Positions 15,175 to 26,601 of a stretch of 64,000 nt of DNA are shown piece by piece; position 1 is the first letter of the stretch, and the number at the start of each line of letters is the position of its first letter. The notes beneath the pieces were generated by a model. That model worked only from the letters and a program-made list of their open reading frames with translations. It was not told where the DNA came from and ran no database searches. This stretch comes from Billgrantia bachuensis. Lineage in GTDB: Bacteria; Pseudomonadota; Gammaproteobacteria; Pseudomonadales; Halomonadaceae. The translations under genes and the position numbers were made by a program. The stretch covers positions 18,563 to 82,562 of the forward strand of contig NZ_JAAQTO010000024.1 of assembly GCF_011742165.1 (NCBI RefSeq), in the 5' to 3' direction.

Positions 15175-15801
15175 ATGACAAACCAGACATTCATCAGGGC
15201 ATACCTCAGGGCGTCCAGTGAGGATCAGAACGCCAACCGCGCCAAGACGGCCCTCACGAGCTTCGCTAACGAGCGCGGGCGGAAGGTGGCAGCGTGGTAC
15301 GTGGAGAACGCCAGCGGGGCTAGAGCACATCGCTCTGAGCTGATGCGGCTGATTGATGACGCCGAGCCGGGCGATGTGCTGCTGATCGAGCAAGTTGACC
15401 GCCTGACCCGCTTGAACAAGGGCGATTGGGAACACCTCAAGGGTGCGATACAGACCGCTGGCATACGCATAGTGTCCCTAGACTTGCCCACCAGCCATGC
15501 AGCCATGACCGTCAGCGCCAGTGATGATTTCACAGGCCGTATGCTGGACGCGGTAAACGCGATGCTTATGGACATGCTGGCCGCAGTAGCCCGCAAAGAT
15601 TACGACGACAGGCGCAGGAGGCAGGCGGAGGGTATCCAGCAGGCCAAGGAACGAGGCCAATACAAGGGACGCCCATCAGACCAGAAGCTGCACCAGCGCA
15701 TCAGAGAGCTTCGGGGCCAGGGCCTCAGCGTTCGCAAAACGGCAGACATCTTGGGTTGCAGCCCTAGCACCGTACAGCGGGCCATCAAGGCAGCTCAGTA
15801 A
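15175..15801 (+). CDS. Serine recombinase (resolvase/invertase family)
   Basis: This is a 208-residue site-specific recombinase. The catalytic domain (1-140) begins RAYLRASSEDQNANR, where the Ser of ASSEDQ is the nucleophile (compare ARVSTDDQ), and contains LLIEQVDRLTRL with conserved Arg residues. The long E-helix follows (about 125-160). The C-terminal helix-turn-helix is LRGQGLSVRKTADILGCSPSTVQRAI. The protein resembles small plasmid and transposon resolvases and DNA invertases. It could resolve dimers of the excised element or invert DNA; no clear paired crossover sites are seen besides the direct repeat upstream. Confidence 0.88.
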   Translation: MTNQTFIRAYLRASSEDQNANRAKTALTSFANERGRKVAAWYVENASGARAHRSELMRLIDDAEPGDVLLIEQVDRLTRLNKGDWEHLKGAIQTAGIRIVSLDLPTSHAAMTVSASDDFTGRMLDAVNAMLMDMLAAVARKDYDDRRRRQAEGIQQAKERGQYKGRPSDQKLHQRIRELRGQGLSVRKTADILGCSPSTVQRAIKAAQ

Positions 15802-16025
15802 ATCTGATACCGCCCCACAAGCCCCGCTACGGCCTGCACCGCCATAGCGCTACCTTGGGTAGCCCCACGCCGCCTGAAGCCTCTGAGGGACGCTCTTGGG
15901 CTCAATGACAGCCACCCAAGCGGCCCGCCTCTCCCAGCTCCATCAACGCTACTGCTGGGTGGCATGACAGCCCTGAAGCATAAGGCATGTATCCCTTATA
16001 TCCTGCAAACCCCCTGGCTGCCTTG
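15802..16025. other. Intergenic stretch after the serine recombinase
   Basis: No gene is supported. GCCACCCA (about 15911-15918) and TGGGTGGC (about 15956-15963) form a widely spaced inverted repeat. Otherwise the stretch leads into the tandem repeats at 16026. Confidence 0.3.
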
Positions 16026-16167
16026 GATTGCTTGGGATGTCCTGGACTGCCTGGACTGCCTGGATTGCTTGGGATGTCCTGGACTGCCTGGACTGCCTGG
16101 ATTGCTTGGGATGTCCTGGACTGCCTGGACTGCCTGGATTGCTTGGGATGTCCTGGACTGCCTGGAC
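16026..16167. repeat. Tandem 37-bp minisatellite, about 3.8 copies
   Basis: A 37-bp unit starting GATTGCTTGGGATGTCCTGG begins at 16026, 16063, 16100 and 16137. The copies are identical until the fourth breaks off near 16167. Each unit contains two or three copies of a CTGCCTGGA sub-repeat, and degenerate pieces occur on both sides (16011-16025, 16210-16230). The unit length is not a multiple of three, so the frame rotates in each copy and coding is unlikely. There are no spacers, so it is not a CRISPR array. Confidence 0.9.
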
Positions 16168-16240
16168 GCGATAGCTACCCGTTTCTTTCTTTACTCTCTC
16201 CTAACGGAGCTTCCTGGACTGCTGGACTTCCTATGCTGCT

Positions 16241-16263
16241 ATTCTCCTATAGTGGGCTATTTG
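16241..16263 (+). promoter_or_regulatory. Candidate phage RNA polymerase promoter, copy 3
   Basis: CTCCTATAGTGGGCTATTTG lies here. It shares TAGTGGGCTATTTG with copy 1 and has CTATAG just before TGGG, even closer to the T7 promoter initiation region. It lies upstream of the small membrane protein gene at 16511 and just after the minisatellite. Confidence 0.45.
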
Positions 16264-16510
16264 TATAACTTATTGATTCCTCGTCAACTCCCGCCTGCGG
16301 CGGTTGCGGGCCAGAGGCCCGCCAAGGTGAGGAATAAGTAGTATTGGTGGGCTAGCCGCCCTTGCCCTCGCACCTCGCCTAATGGCCTGGCTCGCTGCCG
16401 CGACAGCATCACGGCGGTGCTCGGCAAGCACCAGCACTCCCTCCCCCCATCTCAAGTAACAGCGACTCCGGGCGATAAGTAAGTTGATGCCTTATACCGG
16501 AGATACCAAA

Positions 16511-16753
16511 GTGAAAAACGGCCTGTCATCCCTCAAATCAACCCTCGAAGCGTCCCTAGGCGGAATGTTCCTCACGCTCATGTTCTTTCAGCTACCGCTG
16601 TCGGTGCTGGGCTTCATGTATCTGTTCGATATGGTGTGGTGGCAGGCTGGCATAGCTGCCCTGATCATGTCTGGCGTACCGCTGATAAACATCATAGGCG
16701 GGGTAGCTATGAGCATTCTGGGTGTGGTCTCGCTCATCTCTATGCTCTTCTAA
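16511..16753 (+). CDS. Small hydrophobic membrane protein (phage, unknown)
   Basis: With a GTG start at 16511 the product has 80 residues and begins (M)KNGLSSLKSTLEASLGG. The GTG has a GGAG ribosome binding site 8 nt upstream; an ATG at 16487 (8 residues longer) is an alternative with weaker spacing. Two or three hydrophobic helices follow: LTLMFFQLPLSVLGFMYLF, WWQAGIAALIMSGVPL and IIGGVAMSILGVVSLISML. The small size and multiple helices would suit a holin, but no family motif is recognised. Confidence 0.5.
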   Translation: MKNGLSSLKSTLEASLGGMFLTLMFFQLPLSVLGFMYLFDMVWWQAGIAALIMSGVPLINIIGGVAMSILGVVSLISMLF

Positions 16754-17090
16754 CTAACCGGCACAGTCGGGCGCAGCGGGTGCACCCTACTAGCGCTGGA
16801 CATGCTTGGCGATTGGCTGGGCTCCTGGCTGGCAAATCGGCCTAGCGGATCGCCGGAGGTTGAGGAAACCGAAGGGGGCCATGGGGGCGAGGGCGGCGCG
16901 GAACGCGACAGATACCCCCACAGAACTGCTCACAATATTTTGTATTAGGGATATGCCCTAGGGAGCACCTGGAAGCGCGAGGAAGCCTGCACCGCTACGT
17001 AGGCTTAGGGTATGCTGAGAAAACGGCGGGAAGGCCGCGAGGGGCGCGAGAATCCCAATGCAACGATGCCGCCTAGGCTTGAGGCAGGCA
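16754..17090. other. Gene-poor right end of the element
   Basis: No supported gene. A 48-codon frame at 16802-16948 lacks a ribosome binding site. TAGGG-5 nt-CCCTA forms a small inverted repeat near 16945-16960. The stretch leads to the attR arm sites. Confidence 0.35.
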
Positions 17091-17129
17091 AAGACACTTA
17101 TCAGGCACAAGTGTCACGCTAAGTGTCAC
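17091..17129. promoter_or_regulatory. Candidate integrase arm-type sites near attR
   Basis: AAGTGTCA-like words occur three times: inverted at 17091-17100 (AAGACACTTA), then in GCACAAGTGTCA (17105-17116) and AAGTGTCAC (17121-17129). GCACAAGTGTCA is identical to the site at 3683-3694 near attL. They lie 75-110 bp inside attR. Confidence 0.45.
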
Positions 17130-17203
17130 TAGAGCGAGGATCGCAGCGAGGTCGTGAGGATAGGCCATCAAGGGAAATGCCCATAAAAACAAAGAGCTAT
17201 TAG

Positions 17204-17260
17204 TGGTACCGGCGGTCGGACTCGAACCGACAAGGGCTTGCACCCGGCGGATTTTGAATC
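17204..17260 (-). repeat. attR: tRNA-Leu 3' part restored by the element
   Basis: This is the right copy of the 57-bp repeat, exactly identical to 3552-3608. It completes the tRNA-Leu gene, so integration did not destroy the tRNA. Identity stops at 17203/17204 on one side and 17260/17261 on the other. Confidence 0.9.
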
Positions 17261-17290
17261 CGCTGCGTCTACCAATTCCGCCACGCCGGC
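17204..17290 (-). tRNA. tRNA-Leu(CAA)
   Basis: This is an 87-nt tRNA gene with encoded CCA. The acceptor stem GCCGGCG pairs with CGCCGGT (one G-U). The D-arm contains GGAATTGGTAGACG. The anticodon stem GCGGA/TCCGC closes the loop TTCAAAA, giving anticodon CAA (reads UUG). A long class-II variable arm and the T-arm GGTTCGAGTCC follow. The 5' third is host sequence and the rest comes from the element. The tRNA is transcribed towards the element. Confidence 0.97.
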
Positions 17291-17300
17291 AGCGCCGAGC

Positions 17301-17328
17301 ATTATACGTGGCCGGCGCCGCAGGTCAA
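17301..17328 (-). promoter_or_regulatory. Sigma-70 promoter of tRNA-Leu
   Basis: On the minus strand, TTGACC (17328-17323), a 16-bp spacer and TATAAT (17306-17301) end 10 bp upstream of the tRNA. It lies on the host side, so the tRNA kept its own promoter after integration. Confidence 0.8.
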
Positions 17329-17428
17329 TCGCTAGGCCTGACGTGCAGCGCGATTTTCGGTATCCTTGCCGGCTGTTTGCGGCTGCTCGGCAGCCGCCCG
17401 TTTCGATCTCATCGCGGACACGACCTGC

Positions 17429-19673
<2,245 letters not shown>

Positions 19674-19768
19674 CAGCCGGCCGATGGCGCCAGACCAGGC
19701 GCCACCGGCCGTCATCAGTTGCTTACTCATTCGCGACCCAACTTACCTTCTCAGGAGATACGCTTCTC

Positions 19769-20098
19769 ATGCTGGACTTCTTCATCTCCCCGGCCATGGC
19801 CCAGGACGCCGGTGCCGCAGGCGGCGGCATCGCCCAGATCGTCATGCTGGTCGGCTTCGTGCTGATCTTCTACTTCCTGCTGTGGCGCCCCCAGTCCAAG
19901 CGTGCCAAGCAGCACCGCGAGCTGGTCGGCGGCCTGTCCAAAGGCGACGAGGTGGTGATCGGCGGCGGCCTGGTGGGCCGCATCACCAAGGTGGGCGACG
20001 AGTTCCTCACCCTGGAGATTGCCGACAACACCGAGGTCAATGTACAGAAGAGCGCCGTGGCCAACGTGCTGCCCAAGGGCACCATCAAGTCCATCTGA
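19769..20098 (+). CDS. yajC: Preprotein translocase subunit YajC
   Basis: This 109-residue protein has one transmembrane helix (about 20-40: IAQIVMLVGFVLIFYFLLW) and then the conserved RPQSKRAKQHRELVGGLSKGDEVVIGGG segment. YajC associates with SecDF in the inner membrane. The start at 19769 has an AGGAGA ribosome binding site and gives the usual size; the open frame extends 33 codons upstream without family similarity. It is followed by secD and secF. Confidence 0.95.
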   Translation: MLDFFISPAMAQDAGAAGGGIAQIVMLVGFVLIFYFLLWRPQSKRAKQHRELVGGLSKGDEVVIGGGLVGRITKVGDEFLTLEIADNTEVNVQKSAVANVLPKGTIKSI

Positions 20099-20250
20099 CG
20101 TCTATGCTCCTTGCCCTTGCCGATGGCTCCCCCCGAGCCGGGTGACGGCGAGGGCCGCATGGCGGCCGGGTGCCCTCCTCACTCACGGGTCGGGTGCTCG
20201 GCCGCGCTGCCGTCCAGTAGCCTTATTTACGCAACCTAGGCAGGGCTCCC

Positions 20251-22101
<1,851 letters not shown>

Positions 22102-22123
22102 GGCTCACCAACTTGAGGTGGTT

Positions 22124-23050
22124 ATGAAGACCCTCGTCAACCGTCAGTTCGACTTCATGGGCAAGCGCCGGATCGCCTTCGTGCTCTCCGGCCTGCTGAT
22201 CCTGATGTCGATTGCCTCGCTACTGTTCCAGCAGCTCAACCTGGGGCTGGATTTCACCGGCGGCACGCTGGTCGAGGTGCGCTACGCTGTAGCCCCCTCG
22301 CTGGATGCAGTGCGCCAGATTCTGGAAGGCGCTGGCTTCCGCGATGTTTCCGTGCAGACCTTCGGCGCCTCCAACGAAGTGCTCATTCGCCTGCAACAGG
22401 CCTTCGATCCCGACGTCGGCGAGCGGGTGGTCAGCCTGCTACGCGCCGAAGGCAGTACAGTCGAACTGGTGCGTGCCGAGTTCGTCGGCGCCCAGGTCGG
22501 TGAGCAGCTGCGCGACCAGAGTGGCCTGGGCCTGCTGGTGGCGCTGGGCGTGGTGATGCTCTATGTCGCCTTCCGCTTCCAGTACAAGTTCGCCATCGGC
22601 GCCCTGTTGGCTCTGATTCACGACGTGATCGTCGTGGTTGGCGTCTTCTCGCTGTTCCAGCTGGAGTTCGACCTCACCGTGCTGGCCGCGCTGCTGGCGG
22701 TAATCGGCTATTCACTCAACGACACCATCGTCGTCTACGATCGCATTCGCGAAAGCATCCGTACCTCGCGAATCGACGATATGCCGGCGATCTTCAACGA
22801 AGCCATCAACCTCACCCTGTCGCGCACGCTGGCGACGTCCGGCACCACCTTGCTGGTATTGCTGGCGCTGCTGGTCCTGGGAGGCGAGATGCTGGAAGGC
22901 TTCTCCATCGCCCTTATCGTCGGCATCGGGGTGGGTACCTTCTCCTCCGTCTACGTGGCGTCAGCACTGCTGCTCTCCGTGCACCTGGAGCGCAAGGATC
23001 TGATTCCGCCGAAGAAGGAAGTGGATGAGGAAGAGGAGCAATTGCCCTAG
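22124..23050 (+). CDS. secF: Protein translocase subunit SecF
   Basis: This 308-residue partner of SecD has six predicted helices. It has the motif LGLDFTGGTLVEVRY near residue 40 and AVIGYSLNDTIVVYDRIRE near 200. The ATG at 22124 follows GAGGTGG; an in-frame GTG at 22118 lies within that ribosome binding site and is unlikely. A strong terminator ends the yajC-secD-secF unit. Confidence 0.97.
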   Translation: MKTLVNRQFDFMGKRRIAFVLSGLLILMSIASLLFQQLNLGLDFTGGTLVEVRYAVAPSLDAVRQILEGAGFRDVSVQTFGASNEVLIRLQQAFDPDVGERVVSLLRAEGSTVELVRAEFVGAQVGEQLRDQSGLGLLVALGVVMLYVAFRFQYKFAIGALLALIHDVIVVVGVFSLFQLEFDLTVLAALLAVIGYSLNDTIVVYDRIRESIRTSRIDDMPAIFNEAINLTLSRTLATSGTTLLVLLALLVLGGEMLEGFSIALIVGIGVGTFSSVYVASALLLSVHLERKDLIPPKKEVDEEEEQLP

Positions 23051-23105
23051 GAAAGGCACCATGATCTTGCTGCGCTCGATATCTTGGGCGCAGCGGTGCT
23101 CTGAA

Positions 23106-23148
23106 ACGCAAACCGCCCCCGCAGTGCTGCTGCGGGGGCGGTTTGCGT
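23106..23148. terminator. Bidirectional terminator between secF and suhB
   Basis: ACGCAAACCGCCCCCGCAG (23106-23124) and its exact complement (23130-23148) form a 19-bp stem with a 5-nt loop. It separates two convergent genes. Confidence 0.9.
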
Positions 23149-23163
23149 TGAGGGTGTGCGAGT

Positions 23164-23958
23164 CTAGAAATGCGGTTTGAGCTGCTGCACCAGGGCCTTG
23201 TACAGGCGCGGACCGGCGGCCATCATTTGGCCTTCAGCCTCTATGCCGGGCTGACCGTCGGGCGTGCCCATCAGGGCACCGGCTTCCTTGAGCAACAAAC
23301 TGCCGACCAGGCGATCCTGCTCCTCCAGTCCCAGCACAAAGGCGATATCGACACGACCCGCGGCAAGTTCGGCCATGTCCAGCAGACCGCTGCCGGTGGC
23401 CACTTGGGCCTCGACTTGAGGGCCAAGCTGTTGGGTCAGGGTCAGGTAGGCGGGCAGGTGGCGCGAACGCTGCCAGCTTTCGGGCAGGCTCATGGCCATC
23501 CGGGCCCCGAGAATGGCGTTGGTCTTGGGTACACGAATACGCTTGCCGTTATGCTGCGCACCGCGGCCACGGCTGGTCAAGTATTCGTCGTCGCTGAAGG
23601 GGCAGATCACCACCGCATGCTCCGGGCGTCCCTTAACCAGGCACACTACCGACAGGGCAAAGCCATTGCCGGCCACGCCCAGGCTGGAGTAGCCGTGAAA
23701 GGGCTCGATGCGCCATTCGGTGTCCCGGCCTTCACCTTCACCGGCGCGATGCGGCGTGAAGCGGCCGCTGACCCCGTGCTGGGGATAACCGCGGTTGAGC
23801 TGGCGCACGATCAACGTTTCGGCATTGCGTGCGGTGTCCTCGAGCAGGCGCTCGAGGTTGTGTTCCTCATGAGCGTTCTCGATGCGCTCACGAATGCGCA
23901 GGAACTGTTCGGCGGCGCTGCGCGTGGCGCGCAGGACGAATTGGACCATCGGATGCAT
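23164..23958 (-). CDS. suhB: SuhB-like inositol-monophosphatase homologue, catalytically degenerate
   Basis: This 264-residue homologue of SuhB keeps the N-terminus (MHPMVQFVLRA), GRGAQHNGKRIRV, the TGSGLLDMAELAAGRVD region and the ...KPHF end. E. coli SuhB and the inositol phosphatases have metal ligands in GEE and DPLDGT. Here these read GVSGRF and IEPFHG: Glu85 and His88 replace the two Asp, and the GEE acid pair is absent. Only the later Asp (LEEQDRLVG) remains. Phosphatase activity is therefore unlikely. SuhB also works without catalysis as a transcription antitermination factor with the Nus proteins, which may be its only role here. Convergent with secF and divergent from trmJ. The start at 23958 fits the SuhB N-terminus. 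Confidence 0.88.
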   Translation of the reverse strand: MHPMVQFVLRATRSAAEQFLRIRERIENAHEEHNLERLLEDTARNAETLIVRQLNRGYPQHGVSGRFTPHRAGEGEGRDTEWRIEPFHGYSSLGVAGNGFALSVVCLVKGRPEHAVVICPFSDDEYLTSRGRGAQHNGKRIRVPKTNAILGARMAMSLPESWQRSRHLPAYLTLTQQLGPQVEAQVATGSGLLDMAELAAGRVDIAFVLGLEEQDRLVGSLLLKEAGALMGTPDGQPGIEAEGQMMAAGPRLYKALVQQLKPHF

Positions 23959-24165
23959 GATCGGGCCTTGGAGCGTCGGTGATGTTAAAGAACAGGCTAG
24001 TTCGAACGCGTAGGTCGAGTCGGACGCGGCGTACGCGGTCGAACGCGTGGCGCGCATCCTAGCAGAATCGTTCCACATCCGCCATTGCCCTTGGCGAGCA
24101 TGGTAGACTTGCCCCCTTCCCTGGGTTAACCGTGCTTACCACGTCAACGGCAGAGGCAGTCCCGC

Positions 24166-24921
24166 ATGCTCGACCGTATTCGCATCGTGCTGATCGGCAC
24201 CAGCCATCCCGGCAACATCGGCGCCGTTGCCCGCGCCATGCACAACATGGGGCTCGCCGACCTGGCCCTGGTCGCACCGCGCTGCGAGCCGCTGACCAGC
24301 GAGAGCATCTCGCGAGCCTCGGGGGCCGATCATATCGTTCACGCCGCGCGCCGTGTCGAGACACTCGAAGAAGCCGTCGCCGACTGCACCCTGGCCGTGG
24401 GCGCCAGTGCCCGTTCACGCACCCTGCCGTGGCCGATGATCACGCCGCGCGTGCTGGGCGAGCGTCTGCCGCAAGAGCTTAGCGCGCCCGAGGCGCGGGT
24501 GGCGCTGGTGTTCGGCCGCGAGGACAGCGGACTTTCCAACGCCGAACTGCAGCGCTGCCATGCCCACGTGCACATCCCCACCAACCCGGACTTCAGCTCG
24601 CTCAACCTGGCCGCCGCGGTACAGGTGCTGGCTTACGAGTGTCGCCTGGCTTGGCTCGCAGCCGACGGCGGTGCGGGCGAGCAGGAAGAGGAGACGCACC
24701 AGCCGCTGGCAAGCCACGCGGAGCTCGAGAACTACTTCTCTCATCTCGAGCGCACCCTGATCGCCATCGGCTTCCATGACCCGGCCATGCCGCGCCAGTT
24801 GATGGCTCGGCTGCGGCGCTTCACCCTGCGTGCGCGCCCCGAGCGCATGGAGCTCAACATCCTGCGCGGCATTCTGTCCGCCACCGAGAAGTGCGCCCCG
24901 GGAAAGAGCGACGAAAGCTGA
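24166..24921 (+). CDS. trmJ: tRNA (cytidine/uridine-2'-O-)-methyltransferase TrmJ
   Basis: This 251-residue SPOUT-family methyltransferase methylates position 32 of some tRNAs. The N-terminal domain has IVLIGTSHPGNIGAVARAMHNMGL. The knot region has LVFGREDSGLSNAELQRC and IPTNPDFSSLNLAAAVQV, the usual cofactor-binding signatures. The C-terminal part (ENYFSHLERTL..., PRQLMARLRRFTLRA) is the TrmJ extension. Divergent from suhB and upstream of cysE, a common gammaproteobacterial order (suhB/trmJ/cysE/iscR). Confidence 0.95.
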   Translation: MLDRIRIVLIGTSHPGNIGAVARAMHNMGLADLALVAPRCEPLTSESISRASGADHIVHAARRVETLEEAVADCTLAVGASARSRTLPWPMITPRVLGERLPQELSAPEARVALVFGREDSGLSNAELQRCHAHVHIPTNPDFSSLNLAAAVQVLAYECRLAWLAADGGAGEQEEETHQPLASHAELENYFSHLERTLIAIGFHDPAMPRQLMARLRRFTLRARPERMELNILRGILSATEKCAPGKSDES

Positions 24922-25094
24922 ATGAGTGCCGCAACAAAGGCGTGTAAAGTCGACGAAACGAGCGCAGACACAGCACTTTCGGGCTTCGCGCGGCAGGTGT
25001 CTTGAACGCGACCCGCTGCGCCCCCATATGATGGGACTGTTACATACCGCTTTTTCGCTGCCCAGGCCGCCTCACCGCCACCAAGGACCGCTGC

Positions 25095-25961
25095 ATGTTT
25101 CAACGACTGCGCGAGGACATCAATAGCGTATTCGCCCGTGACCCGGCGGCGCGCAACTTCCTGGAAGTACTCACTAACTATCCAGGCCTGCACGCACTGC
25201 TGCTCCACCGCCTCGCCCATTGGCTGTGGCGGAAGCGGCTCAAGTGGCTGGCGCGCACCCTGTCGACCTTCTCGCGCTGGCTCACCGGCATCGAGATCCA
25301 TCCCGGAGCGAAAATCGGCCGGCGCTTCTTCATCGACCACGGCATGGGCGTGGTGATCGGCGAAACCGCCGAGGTGGGCGACGACGTCACCCTCTACCAG
25401 GGCGTGACACTGGGCGGCACCAGCTGGCACAAGGGCAAGCGTCACCCGACCCTGGGGGACGGCGTCATCGTCGGCGCCGGCGCCAAGATTCTCGGCCCCT
25501 TCATCGTCGGCGCCGGGGCCAAGGTCGGCTCCAATGCGGTGGTGACCAAGGAAGTGCCTGCCGGTGCCACGGTAGTCGGCATCCCCGGCAAGATCGTCAA
25601 GCGTACCGAGCCGGATATTGCCGAGGCGCTGGAGGTCGACCCCGCGCGCCGCGAGGCGATGCGGCGCAAGTTCGGCTTCGATGCCTACGGCGTGAGCGAG
25701 GACATGCCCGACCCAGTGGCACGCTCGATCCAGGCCATGCTCGATCACATGCATGCCGTGGACGAACGCGTCGAGCGCATGTGCGGCACCCTGCGCAAGC
25801 TCGACGCCAGCTATCGCGAGGGCAAGCTGCCGGCGCTGCGCGACGAGGACTTCGCCGATATCCTCTCCGATGTCGATTCCTGCTGCGGCCCCACCGTCGA
25901 TTCCGGCGACGGACATGACGTAGATCAAGGCGGACAGGACCCCTCGCGGGGGAATGGTTGA
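25095..25961 (+). CDS. cysE: Serine O-acetyltransferase CysE
   Basis: This 288-residue enzyme makes O-acetylserine from serine and acetyl-CoA, the first step of cysteine synthesis. It has the N-terminal helical part ([23 protein letters not shown]) and left-handed beta-helix hexapeptide repeats from about residue 70 to 180: [55 protein letters not shown]. The conserved DHG/GxxI set around the active-site His is present. A C-terminal extension of about 100 residues is typical of the shorter SAT type. It sits just upstream of iscR, linking cysteine and Fe-S cluster supply. Confidence 0.95.
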   Translation: MFQRLREDINSVFARDPAARNFLEVLTNYPGLHALLLHRLAHWLWRKRLKWLARTLSTFSRWLTGIEIHPGAKIGRRFFIDHGMGVVIGETAEVGDDVTLYQGVTLGGTSWHKGKRHPTLGDGVIVGAGAKILGPFIVGAGAKVGSNAVVTKEVPAGATVVGIPGKIVKRTEPDIAEALEVDPARREAMRRKFGFDAYGVSEDMPDPVARSIQAMLDHMHAVDERVERMCGTLRKLDASYREGKLPALRDEDFADILSDVDSCCGPTVDSGDGHDVDQGGQDPSRGNG

Positions 25962-25987
25962 CCTTCGCACTCAGGCTTTACCATAAT
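25958..25987 (+). promoter_or_regulatory. Promoter of iscR
   Basis: TTGACC (25958-25963), an 18-bp spacer and CATAAT (25982-25987) form a good sigma-70 promoter that overlaps the cysE stop codon, about 100 bp upstream of iscR. An IscR operator is expected here but I cannot confirm one by eye. Confidence 0.5.
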
Positions 25988-26090
25988 GGCGTATTGATTC
26001 ACGGCTCGCCGCCAGCGGCGAGCGCTCGCTGACCTTACGGTCCAGTCCACGGGCCGAGGTACGCTTTCCGATGCGCCTGAAGAGCCCGCT

Positions 26091-26561
26091 ATGCGTTTGA
26101 CTACCAAGGGACGCTACGCCGTCACCGCCATGCTCGACCTGGCCCTGAACGCAGACAAGGGACCCATTTGCCTGGCCGACATCTCGCGCCGCCAGGAAAT
26201 CTCCCTGCCCTATCTGGAGCAGCTCTTCGCCCGCCTGCGTCGCGCCGGACTGGTCAACAGCGTACGCGGCCCCGGGGGCGGCTACCTGCTGGCGATACCT
26301 GCGGCCGAGATATCGGTATCGCGGGTCATCGACGCCGTCGATGAATCGGTCGACGCCACGCGCTGCCAGGGCCTGTCGGATTGCCAGCAGGGCGATACCT
26401 GCCTGACCCACCACCTGTGGTGCGACCTCTCCGAGCAGATCCGTGGCTTCCTCGACGGCATCACGCTCGGCCAATTGGTCGAGCACGGCGACGTGCGCCG
26501 CATTGCTGCCCGCCAGCGCAGTCGTCACGACGACAACACCATCCTGACCTCCTCGCCCTGA
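26091..26561 (+). CDS. iscR: Iron-sulfur cluster regulator IscR
   Basis: This 156-residue Rrf2-family repressor has the N-terminal winged helix ([19 protein letters not shown]..., [26 protein letters not shown]). The [2Fe-2S] ligands are three Cys in [20 protein letters not shown] (about residues 92-106). As a holo-protein it represses its own operon; as an apo-protein it activates suf in relatives. It leads the short iscR-iscS-iscA cluster. Confidence 0.96.
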   Translation: MRLTTKGRYAVTAMLDLALNADKGPICLADISRRQEISLPYLEQLFARLRRAGLVNSVRGPGGGYLLAIPAAEISVSRVIDAVDESVDATRCQGLSDCQQGDTCLTHHLWCDLSEQIRGFLDGITLGQLVEHGDVRRIAARQRSRHDDNTILTSSP

Positions 26562-26601
26562 TCGCCCGGCCGAGGAACAGACTGGAGATTTCCGCGAGAC
26601 C

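Larger units (their letters stand above)
3552..17260. mobile_element. Integrated T7-like prophage-derived element (or satellite) in tRNA-Leu(CAA)
   Basis: A 57-bp exact direct repeat (3552-3608 and 17204-17260), which is the 3' two thirds of tRNA-Leu(CAA), marks attL and attR. Between them lie an integrase next to attL, a T7 gp16-like virion protein, a CI/LexA-like repressor, a T7-type RNA polymerase with a group I intron, an HNH endonuclease, a serine recombinase and several small genes. There is no recognisable terminase, portal, capsid, tail or DNA polymerase gene. At 13.7 kb it is about one third of a T7-like genome. It could be a prophage with a large internal deletion or a small satellite; sequence alone does not decide. 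Confidence 0.85.

Noticed and set aside
16026..16167. CRISPR array
   Set aside because: The repeats are directly adjacent with no unique spacers, and no cas genes are present.
15964..16341. Open frames over the 37-bp repeats (IAWDVLDCLD-type proteins)
   Set aside because: They arise from tandem repeats whose length is not a multiple of three. There is no ribosome binding site and no family resemblance.
16802..16948. 48-codon frame near attR (begins MLGDWLGSWLANR)
   Set aside because: It has no ribosome binding site and a Gly-rich low-complexity tail; too weak to report as a gene.
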